In this document: positions 20,608 to 32,400 of the stretch, piece by piece
How positions within the stretch are numbered: position 1 is the first letter of the stretch
How the letters are laid out: every line of letters begins with the position of its first letter
NCBI RefSeq assembly: GCF_001640025.1
Contig: NC_031674.1
Location: forward strand, 868,001-932,000
Length of the DNA: 64,000 bases
DNA from: Sugiyamaella lignohabitans
Taxonomy: Eukaryota; Ascomycota; Dipodascomycetes; Dipodascales; Trichomonascaceae
Direction: 5' to 3'
Translations under genes and position numbers: made by a program
The notes under the pieces: model-generated
The model's database searches: none
Seen by the model: the letters and a program-made list of their open reading frames with translations, nothing else
What the model was told of the DNA's origin: nothing

Positions 20608-21438
20608 ATGAGTGAAGAATTTTTCTTTTCCTTAGTTAGGATATCATGTGCCCAGATATTCAGAGCTGCTGGTATTGAGAGGTGCTCACCATCCTTGCTA
20701 GATAAAGCGTCAGATTTATTAGTACGTCATTTAACGGCACTATCAGAAAAAGCGTCTGACAATGCTATGCTAAGTGGTAGAAATGAAGTGGTAATTCAGG
20801 ATCTAGCGTTAGCAATGGAAGAACTGTGTGTTATACGACCGAGGGCCATACTCGACCCATACGATCTGGACCCTAATAGCTTCATTGGTTATGAGAATTT
20901 CATAGATTGGGTCAAAGGACCTGTCCCTGAAGAAGCAAGGAGGATATCAAGAATTCCTCGCGTGACACCAATTGGCCAAAAAGTAGAAAATACTTCTTCT
21001 GGCATAATTAGCATATCTACAGATGGAAATACAGGTACAACGCCTGATGGGATAGAGTCGAAAGACAACTCTGATACCAGGGCCAAATCTGAGAAACCTG
21101 AAGATACTAGGGGTATAGATGGAGAAACGAGGGTGGGTTCAACGAGCTCAAAGGCACCAGTAGCGGCATCTACCGCAACGAAAACAACATCGACTGAGGC
21201 TTCCACTACACAAACAAATACAGAATCTGAAAAGACTGCTGGCAAAGTACATCCACACGATGATGAAGAATGGCTCACAGCTCTGATGAAGAAACGAATC
21301 AAAGTTGGCAATGAAAACAAATTCAAAGGCACTGTTTTATCGATAGAAGATGGCTTAGAAACTAATCCTGAAGTTAAAATCGTCGGTGGACCAGTCAGTC
21401 TGGACGAGTTTCAGCCTAAAAACCTGTCTGTGCAATAA
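20608..21438 (+). CDS. TAF3: TFIID subunit 3 (histone-fold TAF)
   Basis: Subunit of the general transcription factor TFIID that pairs with Taf10 through its histone fold. The 276-residue product has the bromodomain-associated histone fold at about 5-85 (FFFSLVRISCAQIFRAAGIE, LLDKASDLLVRHLTALSEKA, EVVIQDLALAMEELCVIRP). A conserved GYENFIDWVKGP follows near 95-106. A Ser/Thr/Lys-rich linker separates this from a second conserved block at the C-terminus (HDDEEWLTALMKKRIKVGNENKFKGT split by short gaps). No PHD finger, as in S. cerevisiae Taf3. Taf8 shares the fold; the block after it and the C-terminal block favour Taf3. Single exon. Convergent with LRG1. Confidence 0.78.
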   Translation: MSEEFFFSLVRISCAQIFRAAGIERCSPSLLDKASDLLVRHLTALSEKASDNAMLSGRNEVVIQDLALAMEELCVIRPRAILDPYDLDPNSFIGYENFIDWVKGPVPEEARRISRIPRVTPIGQKVENTSSGIISISTDGNTGTTPDGIESKDNSDTRAKSEKPEDTRGIDGETRVGSTSSKAPVAASTATKTTSTEASTTQTNTESEKTAGKVHPHDDEEWLTALMKKRIKVGNENKFKGTVLSIEDGLETNPEVKIVGGPVSLDEFQPKNLSVQ

Positions 21439-21768
21439 ACCACAGTCTCTAGCATTTACTACACCATATTTCTCAGCATGCTTCTATGGGCCCTTTTTCC
21501 ATATGGCCAAAGTCCAGGTCTCTTAGAGCCACTATGTTCTCCGCTAAATTAAGTGTCATTCGAGCGAAGTTAGGAGCCAAGCTGTCTGGAACAGAGCCCG
21601 AGCCCTAGCTGCTAGACCAATACTCTGGCACCTAATCCCTAATGATGTTACGTTTACAATATTTAAATAATAAAAATAAAATGATCATTATCAGCAATGG
21701 GTCATATAATATACACTAAAAAAACACATACAAAATACAAAAGCGAAAAAAAATAACATTAGTACTCG
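21439..21768. other. Convergent spacer between TAF3 and LRG1 stops
   Basis: Contains a decayed copy of the dispersed element at 21558-21613 and an AT-rich LRG1 3' flank. Confidence 0.5.
21558..21613 (+). repeat. Decayed copy of the dispersed two-hairpin element
   Basis: Ordered short matches to copy 1 survive: TTCGAGCGAAG, AGGAGCCA, GTCTGG, CAGAGCCC and AGCC, separated by substitutions that break both stems. Orientation is plus, so it is again in sense orientation for the gene whose stop lies to the right (LRG1, 155 bp). Confidence 0.6.
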
Positions 21769-24700
21769 TCATGGTGAAACAGGGCTCATTTCGGTCTTAT
21801 TAACACGTTTTATCGAAGCTTCTTGTCCAGGAACAGGCAGAGCTGCAATGTCCGAAGTGTTCACACGAATTGGTAGTGGACGATGTGGCTCTTCGAGGTT
21901 CTGTGGGGTCGTGCTTCCCGACGACGGGCTAGTGCTGTTATTTACCACAACTGCGTCGACCCCTCCAATCTGTTTGATACAGGCTTCTACCTTGCTGATA
22001 ACATCTTTCGATGTTATATCAGCACTTGCATTTGCTAGCCCACTCTCTCTGTAGATCACCTGGACTTCGACGGGAACCTCTGCAAACCTGCTCTGTTCCT
22101 CGATCAGAGTGTTGACAGATTCGATAGACAAAAAGTACGCGTCTCCTTGTTCGTGACCACCCTCTTTAATATAGAGAATATTTGGGGTGATAACAGTAGC
22201 CAGGTTGTGTGCATCCATCTTAGAACCTGTCTCTTCATCGATATGTGAGAATGAGGCTGTCCAGTTCAAAAAGTAGAATAACACTTCCATCACTTCACGA
22301 TGCGTCTTGGGCAAAAGGCATGAAGTGAGATGTAGTACCTTCTTGCGAACCTCTACATCTGGTATTTCTATTGTTTGTTAGTTTTGAAAAAAAAATCAGA
22401 GTTGGACCCCGGTTGTGCTCACCTCACCGATCACTTGGAAGGGCTAGCGATACTCATGGCACCAGAGGAAAATACTTACTTTGTGTCATGATCCACAATT
22501 TTTGGAGTTTCGAAGTCATGAGTGGCTCTGGGAGCTCACGGAGGAACTTTTTGAGAAGTGCTGCCAGCTGGATTGCGTTTTCTTCCGAGAGAATGCTACT
22601 CTTGTCTGGGTTCTTGTCGATTTTTTCTGTGAACTCTTTGAGACGTCGGATATTACCATTTTTACGGAAAATACCTTCAACTGACATGTCCTTCTGTCTC
22701 ATAGAGCTGATACAATCATCAACAAAAGCTGGAATACGCAGGGGTTTAGGACCCACACCCAGTGTCGAATCCACACCATACTTTTCCACGAGCTGTTCAA
22801 GTGGTGTTCCAAAAACGGCACCTGTTCCCTTCTTCTTGGCAGCTGTAGTATTGCTGTTGCCTCCACCTCCACCAAATGCTTTGCCAAACTTGCCCCAAAT
22901 ACTCTGCTGTCGTCTTGTCTCGATCAAATCAAGAAGCTCGTCTTGTGAAAACCACTCGCTGACCAGCGGCTGTAGTAGCACAACACAAACATGACGAATG
23001 TAGAATAACTCCGATTTAGAAAGTTCCGACATATATGTCCTCGTTTCATCTTTAGCACCGCTATCAGCAATTGATTTAGGCATCGGTACGCTATTAGTCA
23101 TGGATGTGGTACGAGCTTGGTGACGGAACGCATTAGGAAGCTGTTCTCGCGCTTGCTCAGCAGCAACGATTCTCGGAATATCATCAAGTGTAAGAGTCTT
23201 TTCGTTTTTAAACAAATCAGTGGTACGATCAAGTCTACTGGGGTCTTGCTTGTAACCAAGTTCTTCAATCTTGAGCTCTTTGCGCCTTTTGATACTGAAT
23301 GTACGCTTCGCGTTACGAAGCAGTGACTTGTTCGATCCAGCTCCTGAACCGGCACCAGAAGTCGCGTTAGTACTAGTAGTAACGGATCCACTAGTAGTTG
23401 CAGTGGCACCTTCTGAAGTCTGTTGCTGTGACTTAGAGCTAGCATCATGCGTACTTGATGTGGCTGTACTAGCGAATGGATCTTGCTGGGAGCTAACGCT
23501 TGGTCTTGACCGTTCGTTAACAAGGACTTTGTCTTCAGAATAATTCGAAGGCCGGCGTTGTTGCTCGTGCTCGTCTGGCGAGTTCATAGTAGTGCTACCA
23601 CCACCCTCCAGAGAATTGGAAGAATCATTATTATTCTTGACAAGTGCAGATTCAGAGTCTGGCATGGCAAGAATTCGCGATTGGCGCGCTCTTCGTGACA
23701 TTTCTGACACTTGACGATCCAATTTGGCAGATCTTAATCTTCTAATATCGGTCAAAGTTGTCATGTAACCCTTTTCGTTTTGAGTTGGTTCATTGACAGC
23801 AGTGGAAGATGAGCCTGCCGATTGATTCGAGCGGTCACTGGCACTGGTTGATGCCTTGTAATGGGCCAAAGCCGGTGTTGACATTGAATCACCTGTTCCA
23901 CTTATCCTCTTGGCCTTTTTGTCTCTAGCTTCATATGCACTTAATACAAGCTGAAGACGGGCAACAGCTATTTTCACCAAAAACACAAACTGCCGTAACC
24001 TTGTGACATATACAAAACCGAGCTTGCCAGATTCATCTGAATTATGTTTACCACCACACTCTTGACATATAACCATCTTTTCACTAACATGCCATGCAGC
24101 AGTATCTACCTCACCACTGAGATTTCGGCCACATTTGTCACAAAGGAAACAGCCTACATGCCATAGTCTGTCACCAAATCTAACACAGGCATCCTCCACA
24201 GAAGATTCACAGCGGACACATCTGTCACTAGTCATAGCACTGACTCCTAAGTTGTTAAGAACGCTGACTGACTTGGTGTGAACCTCAACACGTTGTAAGA
24301 ACGAATCGACGGCATTTCCATTGGGAAAGCTTCGATCGTACAACAAAGAGTTGGACAAACCATATCTAATAAGAACTTTCAAGTAATGAGCAAGACTTGT
24401 AACTAGGTTCAACAGCGTGACACCCATTTTCTTGACATTCTTTTCTCTCGATTTTGACACCATTGACATGAACTCGACTATCTTTTTACACAAGTTCTTA
24501 GGCTCTCTTCCTAAAACTGTGAAAGTTGGAATTGACGTGACACTTGGCCGTCTGACATTCTCGTCGTGTGCTCCTGTATTATTGACAGCTAGTTCATCCT
24601 CTTCGTCTTCTCTCTTCCTCCTGTCTTCTTGCTCCTTTATAAGTGGATCAATCACGAGATTCAGCATGTCCAATGCACCAAATAACACGTCAACTTTAGC

Positions 24701-26704
24701 AACCAAATTCGCAGTCGCAACAAGTGCTTCATTATATTTGCCATTTGATGCACTTTGAAGCATGTCTGAAATGTATGAGGCAGTCGCTTCTTCGTAACCA
24801 CAAAGTACAGTCCAAATACGGTACACTCGTTCATCTACTTCTTTTTCATGCTGTGCTACCTGTAAATGATTAAGCTGATCTAATGGAGCAGCTGCAGTAA
24901 CTGACAAAGGTCGTAATGGGTTTAGTGTGGGTTTCGAGCCCTCCGGACACAGCTTTACGTTCCAAAATTTGAAAATCATATAACACTCCGGGTGCCATTG
25001 CTGTTCGCGGCCACCTCTATATATCTCAACAAATTGCTTCAAAATAGCAGTTTGACAGCCTTCACACTTGGATGCATATAACGTAGAATAATGGAAATGA
25101 CAGTAAATGGAGTCGCCATGCTCATAATAACTATCTTCCGGACCAAACACAGTGTCACACATGGAGCACGTGAAATGGTCTACATGGTACTTTCTTCCCA
25201 GCGCCGTAATATATGACCCTCGTAGGGCTCCATTACACGCATAACACAACAGATCTAAACGTTTGAAGTAACACGTCTCGCATAACGGGATATGAGCAGG
25301 AACATTTGATGGCGCCGTGGGGTCGTAATCGGGATTATCAGTAGGAAAGAATTTGGACGAACATTGGTCATTACAGTCCGCACACGTAAAACATTCAATG
25401 TGATACGCAGCATCCAAAGCACGTACAAACTGGCCCGAGATCGGATCCCCACACTTTCTACAAGTTTTCGATCGCGCTGGTTTCGACGGTGATATTGGCG
25501 AGGTAATAGAAGAGGTGGAATTGTTATTGGGCAGACCACTAGTGTTGAGGGCTGATAAACTTGAATTTGCACCGTATACACTATTAGTAGTGTAAACTCT
25601 ATTGTTGGAGTTGGTGTCTGGTAATGCGCCATTATTATGATTATTATTATTGGAGTTGTTGCTAGAAGATGGTTCATTAGAGTCGTAAACATGATCAGTA
25701 TTGTTGCTATTATTTTGGAAGTTGCGAGTCGAGTTAGTAGCTGGTGGAGGCATGCTGGTGTTGGAAGTATTAGTTGTGGTTGTTATTGGGTTAGTTTGTA
25801 GATGTGAGCTCCAGTTACTTTGCGATTGTCCTTGAGGACCCGCATTGGTTCCTGGCATTGGTGGCATCCTCTCGACGGGTTCATTAAAAGATGGATCACC
25901 TCCATCTTGAGATACCTTTCTAATCGAAAACGAACGAGTATTACTGCCAGTTGTCGGCTTGCTATTGGAAGATACCGTTGTCTCTGTTGCTGTATTAGTT
26001 CCTCCTAATGGAGGAGTAGGCAGATTCTGGAAATAGCTCTGATTCCCAGGATCCCGGCTAAACACATCGTTTCCCAGTGAACTGGATTCTGTCTGATAAA
26101 AGGTATTTGGTCGAGAGAAGTTTCTGTATCTAGGAGAAGTCATAGGAATAGATCGGGTTGGTGAATCGATTCCGCTGAACTGGCGTGGGCTATTACTTCC
26201 GGTACTGCCCCCAAAGCTCGCCCCACTGCTGTCACTCACATATCCCTGTCCTTTGAATTGATTTGGACTCTCAAGTCCAATTACCGGACTCGCACCATCT
26301 CCTGCTACAGGGTAGTAACCAGAGATACTAGCACTCTGCTTGTGGACTCGGTTAGCACCGCTATTTGCCATATGTACTGGAGAGTTTAGAGACAGGCCTG
26401 GCACATTATTTCCTGTACTTTGTAGTGGAGGTTGGCCAGGAAACTGTCGTAACTGTTGGTGATACTGTCTCTGGTGAGGAGCAGGAATCTGCTGTTGTGG
26501 CTGCTGCTGGCGAGACCGCTGCTGTTGAGGCACCGGCGGCTGGTAGTGATGAGGCTGTTGGGGCGACTGCCCCTGGGTTGGCGGTGGGTTCTGTCTATGC
26601 TCTCGATGCTCTCTGGTTCTACCGTTGGCTTCTTTATTGCTGTTGTGCAGGTTCAAGAACAGGTTGTGTGGATTTTTAGTCTTTTCACGGCCAGCTGTGG
26701 ACAT
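21769..26704 (-). CDS. LRG1: Lrg1-type LIM-domain Rho GTPase-activating protein
   Basis: RhoGAP acting on Rho1 in cell-wall integrity signalling and cell separation. Exons complement 22480-26704 and 21769-22367 (112-nt intron, GTAAGT donor, CTAAC branch) join to 1607 residues; the junction reads TQKIPDVEVRKKV. The N-terminal ~400 residues are Gln/Asn/Ser-rich. Tandem LIM domains occupy about 413-590 (CRKCGDPISGQFV, CYACNGALRGSYI) and a third LIM about 827-885 (CVRCESSVEDACV). The RhoGAP domain spans about 1296-1500, with the arginine finger in EGIFRKNG and the PKTHREVMEVLFYFLNW and NLATVITPN motifs. Three LIMs point to Lrg1 rather than Rga1/2. I start at ATG 26704; the frame continues upstream only via TTG through a translated dispersed element. 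A spliced 5' leader is likely (see findings). Confidence 0.92.
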
Positions 26705-26724
26705 ACTTGGGGGAGTTAGTAAGG

Positions 26725-26780
26725 TGCCTCCGGCGGCTGGGGCGCTGCCCCAGACCCCGTTGTGCTCGCTTCGCGAGCAG
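26725..26780 (-). repeat. Dispersed two-hairpin GC-rich element, copy 5
   Basis: Plus strand starts TGCCTCCGGCGG; the constant hairpin is CTGGGGC-GCT-GCCCCAG and the variable hairpin TGCTCGC-TTC-GCGAGCA is perfect. It is inverted relative to copy 6 and shares its constant-hairpin loop. It lies 20 bp upstream of the LRG1 ATG. Confidence 0.9.
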
Positions 26781-27311
26781 CGTGGGGGGTGGGGTCGGTT
26801 TGGATACGTACCTAGTTGGATATCCAATTCGACTCAGCGGTTTGCTTTGTAGATGTCGAGACTCTTTAATTTACTAAACGAAGGGCGGTGTAGTGATTTC
26901 GATTGTTCGATTCTGGTGGATTCTTAGATACGCCTGGAAAGAACCATCTCACACTGTTATTTGGTTACTGGGGCTGTTCAAGTTGTTACGTTTGCGTTGT
27001 TAGATTCTGTAGCTAGATTCTGTAGCTCGGTGATTTTGTCAACCTCGTCTAATACACTATTACTGTTGTCGAAATAGCGCTGCTATTTTAGGTCGTGAGC
27101 CGAAATCCCAATCCAATTATAATCAGATCACTACAAATATGTTAGCTTGACTCTTCACCCAGTCAGCCATCCAAACAGAACATAGTCACCAAACCAAGCA
27201 CGAAATCATAAACTATACTTGGCACTTGGCAACCAATGTCCAATTTCACACGAATACCGCACCACAACAACGCTACCCCACTAAATCAAACCCGGACCAC
27301 CCCCTCCAGCA

Positions 27312-27365
27312 GCTCGCGAAGCGAGCACTACGGGGTCTGGGGCAGCGCCCCAGCTGCCGGAGGCA
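27312..27365 (+). repeat. Dispersed two-hairpin GC-rich element, copy 6
   Basis: Perfect variable hairpin GCTCGC-GAA-GCGAGC, constant hairpin CTGGGGC-AGC-GCCCCAG, end CTGCCGGAGGCA with one substitution. It forms an inverted pair with copy 5 at a distance of about 530 bp. Confidence 0.9.
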
Positions 27366-27944
27366 CATCTGATATCCCAAAAACCGACTTACCACTATCC
27401 AATTACTGACTGGACGACCCTAGACCGAAAGTCGAACTGTGTGCCGGGACCAATATCGTAAGAGAGTCGGTGAAGCGCCAAGGAGACACTGAGTAATTAC
27501 TGGCAACTTGGCAGAGATTTTGTAGAGAACCGTGAAAACAAGTAGCCCTGTTGAAAGTGGGATAGAGTCGAATACCTAAAGTCAGCCGGCTGTCGTACAA
27601 ACAACCCCAAAATTGTGTTTGTGGATGCACCCAGCTGTGAACTGTCACGTTGGTGTGTTGATAGCACCAGAGGTCCGACCACTCTAATAGCCTATGTTTT
27701 GAAACAGACTCTGACGGAGTGGTTTGCAGCTGGTGGAACTCTGTTTTTAGAGTGTAGAGTAGCGACGGAAGTTGATAAGGAAATAAGACGGGTGTGGAGT
27801 TTTGGGTGTATATGTAGGTGCGTATGTGAGTACACAAATATGTTTTGAGTTTGTGCCAAAAGTGGAGTGGTAGCCGTTGGTGATGTCGTCGCGGTACCGG
27901 ACTACATAGCGGGCATCTCTGAGTAGCAGCGGCAGGGCGGCAGG

Positions 27945-27976
27945 TGCTGCTGCTGCTGGGTGCTTCTGCTGGTTGG

Positions 27977-28007
<31 letters not shown>

Positions 28008-28060
28008 TCTGCTGGTTGGTGCTGCTGCTGCTGCTGCTGCTGCTGGGAGCTGCTATAGCT
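27945..28060. repeat. CTG/CAG microsatellite with a duplicated 43-bp unit
   Basis: A 43-bp unit (TGCTTCTGCTGGTTGG, then eight TGC triplets, then TGG) occurs twice exactly, at 27961-28003 and 28004-28046, flanked by further CTG triplets. The 43-bp period is not a multiple of three. Confidence 0.85.
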
Positions 28061-29418
28061 GCTGCTGTGGCTGCCGCTAGCTTGGTAGTTTGGCTGGTCT
28101 ACTGGCCGCTGCAGTACGGCCGGGCTGCTGTTGGTGTGTCTTGCTGGCTTGTCCTGCTGCTGACTGTTGGCTGTTGGCTGTGGGCTGCTCAGCGCGTTGG
28201 GAGTTTGTGATGCAGCCCCCTCTTTCCACCCCCGCTCGGCCTGGAGCACTCTCTTTGGGGCGGCTGCAGCCTTTTGCTGCTGCTACAGCTTGGGCCTTGA
28301 CCATGTCTGCCGCTGCAGCGGCTGTTTGTTTATTTATTTTTATCTCGTCAGCCTCATGCTGGCCCTGGCTCAATTGCCGTTAACGGCAAGGTGCCAACGG
28401 CTGCCAACGCGAGTTAGCAGCGTCGTCCACGTCAGACCATATTCCAAGCGAATGGTGAGCTGAGCTATTAGGGTTAGTTGATCAGTTGGCTACATTTCTG
28501 CCGAGAGGAATACTATTTATTAAGTTGAATTAGCGGGCTATTTTATTTATTTAAATAGGATATAATTCAATCTTGTGAGCTGACTCAAAGGTTTTGGCTG
28601 GTTTTTTTCTGGTTTCATCGCATTACTCGGGAAAAAATATGCCCCTCGGTTGTTACTAGGACAGATGTGGAGGTACGATATGGTACGGGATGTGCAGCAG
28701 ATATGCCCGATTGAATTTGTTTTCGTTCCTGCGTTCGCTCTAACGGAGACAACCGCAGCTCGATAAACATGTGTTCGGAGAAGGAGTAGTATTGGTACCA
28801 GTGGTAGTCGGAGAGGACGTGTTTTTTTGTTTTCTTGTTTGTAGAGGGAGTTCGATTCCAGCTGTCAGACGGTGCTTGTGTGATGATGGCATTTTGTATT
28901 TTGGATAGCTTTCGAAACATGTTTTGTCTCGGTTTGTTAAGCCTGATATCTGATCTCCATATATTTGTCATATGTAGCGAGGGTTCTTAGAGTGAATGGT
29001 ACTGACTCTAATTGTGAATTTTGAACAAGGGGAAATATTTTCCTGATTTATAAGCCAATTGTGATTCCGTTTGCCATATAATAATAATAATACTAATGAA
29101 ATAATAATACTAGATACATTATATTCAGGGACAGAGTCCAATATATGCCGTGGTACTCCCTATTGTATGAACTAGGTTATATCTATGACATAAAGCTATT
29201 GGATGATAAAATAATCACAATCCAGATTCTACATTATATATCAACATCGATAAGTGGAACGTCTCAATGGCTTAAATTCGATCGAGAGAAATGGGTGTCA
29301 CTCGAAGGCATCCATCCACTGATACCGGCTGCTGGACCCTGACGCACATTTGTACGGCTTGCTTCAATTAAAGTTGCATGGACTTGCCGCATTGGCACCT
29401 TGAGACTTAGATCTCTCC

Positions 29419-29426
29419 TGACGTCA
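29419..29426. promoter_or_regulatory. CRE palindrome TGACGTCA upstream of the BRE4-like gene
   Basis: A perfect TGACGTCA, 68 bp before the ATG at 29495. CREB/ATF-type factors such as Sko1 or Atf1 bind this in yeasts. Function is inferred from the match and position. Confidence 0.45.
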
Positions 29427-29494
29427 GACAGTGTACTTCACAAGCACAATTTGTCTCAGTGGGTGGGTGCTCAGTAGACTAAGTTTGGCACGAC

Positions 29495-32400
29495 ATGAGT
29501 GCCGGATCAAGGACCAATGCCCCACTTCCGCATTACGGAAGTGTCTCACGAGGCGCGGTTAGCGGCAGGAGCCCGTTTCCCCTACTTCGAAGAAGTTCAA
29601 TGATTGTAGCTGATACTGGCGAGCGTATTCGTGGGGATCGAAGGTGAGTAGTCAATTAATTGAGATAGGTAGGTTTGCCTGTCGCTACATGTGTTTAGAT
29701 ACGGGTGTGCGGTTGGCTGATGGCTGTACTTGTATCAAGTGTGATAACTAACAAAGACAGTTCGAAACCAAAAGGAGTTCGTCGGTCAAGAAGCAGCATC
29801 GAAAACTCCATAAGCGAAAGAACAAGCCTTCTGAGCTCTGTAGGTGGCACGGTAAGAATTGATTCTGGCGCAGCTACCACAACACACGATGTATTTGCCG
29901 AGACTGCTGCCAGTAATGAGGATAATGCTTCTAGTTTACAAAGGCTCATCAAGACATATGAAGATGCTCGCCAGTTCATCTTCTCACGCAAAGGAAAGAA
30001 CATCCTTAAATGTTCAGTAGCATATTTTATTGGATCGTTGGCTGTTTACACACCAATAGGAACCTGGTTGTATGGTCATAGCGATAATAAGCATATGATT
30101 TGTACTGTCTGTGTCTACTTCCATCCAGCTAGAACTGCTGGTAGTATGACTGAAGCTATATTATTTGCTCTATTTGCTCTGGCATTTGGATTGATTATCG
30201 CGCTATCATCAATGATTGTGTCGGCTCTGTTTACAGACTGGGATCTGATATACGTTGGGTATGTCATCGACCTGCTTGTCTTTGTAGGGGGTGGTTTAGG
30301 TGTGATTGCATTTACCAAACAAATGGTCAACAAGCCCACTTTCAACACTGCCTGCTCACTGGCTAGCATATTTCTCGTTACTATATTGACAAAAGAAGGC
30401 AATGTACAGGCCGGAACACTGTCTTTGTCGAAATTACTCCAGTCGTTTATGTTTGTGTTATCAGGTGTCATCTTGTCAACAACAATATCATACTTAGTAT
30501 GGCCCGAGAGTGCTATATTGAAGCTTAAAGAGTCCCTTAACAAGTCAATGGATGTTCATTCTGATTTGCTGACTTTTATCGCCAACAAGTTCATCAATGG
30601 ACAAGATATCAACACCAGCGAGTTTGAAAAATTGAATGAGGAGCTTAGCAAAACATACAAATCATTACAGACCAATCTACATGAAGCCAAGTTCGAACTC
30701 CTTTCTACTGGTAGAGAGTGTGAATATGAGGTATTTCAAAGACTTATACAATCAAGTAATAGTCTATCTCTGCATTTAGGAGGTCTCAGCAACAGTGCGA
30801 ATATTCAATGGCATTTATTAAACGGCGAGGAAAGTGACGATGAGAGTCAAGATGAAAGCACTACAAACGGTGATACTGACGTCACGGCTGTTCGACACAG
30901 AGTAAATGGATCTGCTCGACCTGACGGTCGCGATTCAGACGACTCATCCGTTACTTCTATCGAAGATATTATCAGTCGTAGATCGGTATCACCACCAGTG
31001 AGTGGTGAAAGCTCATCTGCAATTGCACCCGATTCAGTGTCTGCAGAACTGTTCAGCATTTTTACCTTCCATCTGGGTCCGCCTATGATTTCATTTTTTT
31101 CCACCATTAAAGAAATCCTCGATAATCTGCCCTTTGGTAACTCTCCTAACTACGAGGTCTCTCTCCACCCTCAATATAAAGCGAGTCTGGACTTAGCGAC
31201 GGAGCTATACTCTACTGCTCGTGAAGAGGCTCTTGCGGGGGTTTATGCACACGAAATTTTCCAGGTTGAGCGAGACTTTGATACTGCCGCCGATGAAGAA
31301 GCTATCGCCGCTAGTTGTGGTAATTTTTCCTATGTTCTCGAGGACTTTGGCTGGGAGTTAAGTGTATTTATTACTGCTCTTGAAGACTACCGAAATATAA
31401 TCGAGAATCGTCCAAGGAGATCTTTTAAATGGGCCAGATTCTGGGAGTCTAGGTCGAAAACATTTGACAATTCGACAAGCTCAGGAACGGCAAACGACAA
31501 TACAGGTCCAGATGTTGATGGAGCAGATACAGAGCGTGGAACTGATCCTGCCAATCCATTACGTCGCTCGCCTACTGCCAATACTCACAATGTCAAGAGT
31601 TTTGCTGAGCTTGATTGGCTAATAAAGAAATCAACAACCGAGAAAAAACAAAAGACGTCACTCAGTTTGCGAATATGGCGAAGTATGCACGCTTTTAGAA
31701 GAACTGATGTGCAATTTGGCATTAAGGTCGGTATTGGAGCCATCATCTTTGCAATTCCTGCATTTTCTCCATCTCTTAGACCCATTTTCAGTACCTGGCG
31801 GGGTGAATGGGGTCTAATCACTTATGCAATTGTCATGAGCAAATCAGTCGGTGGTACCACAGTGACTATTCCTATTCGATTTCTGGGTACCTTACTGGGT
31901 GCAGCAGCGGCATTCGTGGCATGGACTCTCTTTCCCGAAAACCAATACGTCCTATCGTTCCTGGGATGGGTAATGGCCTGTTTATGTTTTTACATCATTC
32001 TCTTTTGGGATACCAAACAAGCATTTGGCCGGTTCATTCTTCTCACTTTTAATCTGACAGTCCTTTATTCCTACTCGCTAACTGTATATGATAACGACGA
32101 TGATGATGACGAAGGAGGAGCACATCCCATTGTAAGGGAGATCGCCTTCCATCGATTTGTCTCGGTCTTTGTGGGATCTCTTTGGGCAGTTTTCATTGCA
32201 TTCATAATCTTACCCAACAGTGCTAGAAAGCGTCTTCGAGACATTCTCTCTGTGCAGTGGCTCAAAATGGGTCTAGTATGGAAAGCCGATTGTTTAAAGA
32301 CCATTCCCCGAAAGTCTGCAGCTGATGAACCAAGACTGGTGGGTATTCAAGGAGAAGCTGATTTACAGAGTACCATGGTCGAATTACAAACACTTCTTGG

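Larger units (their letters stand above)
26706..27392 (-). other. LRG1: Candidate 5'-leader intron of LRG1 (687 nt)
   Basis: Donor GTAAGT at 27392-27387. Branch TTACTAAC ends 9 nt before the acceptor CCCCCAAG, which ends at 26706, two bases before the LRG1 ATG. Branch spacing matches the other introns in this window. Both dispersed copies 5 and 6 fall inside. Confidence 0.5.
26705..29494. other. 2.8-kb divergent region between LRG1 and the BRE4-like gene
   Basis: Holds a probable 5'-leader intron and exon of LRG1, dispersed copies 5 and 6, a CTG/CAG microsatellite (27945-28060), a 16-bp perfect palindrome (28374-28389) and a CRE (29419-29426). Frames in the Gln-rich stretch start only at GTG or TTG. 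Confidence 0.55.

Noticed and set aside
20229..20615. 128-codon frame upstream of TAF3
   Set aside because: AT-rich, no ATG start, ends inside the TAF3 start, no motif.
26705..26827. N-terminal extension of LRG1 upstream of the ATG at 26704
   Set aside because: It begins at TTG and its residues (GVWGSAPAAGG) are simply the translated dispersed element.
27403..27837. 144-codon minus-strand frame upstream of LRG1
   Set aside because: No ATG at all on that strand in this stretch; better explained as an untranslated leader exon.
27902..28373. Gln/Ala-rich minus-strand frames over the CAG repeat
   Set aside because: They start at GTG or TTG, the repeat period shifts frame, and there is no conserved domain; microsatellite translation is the simpler explanation.
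28790..28870. Possible tRNA (B-box-like GTTCGATTCC near 28850)
   Set aside because: No matching A box, acceptor stem or anticodon stem can be folded around it.
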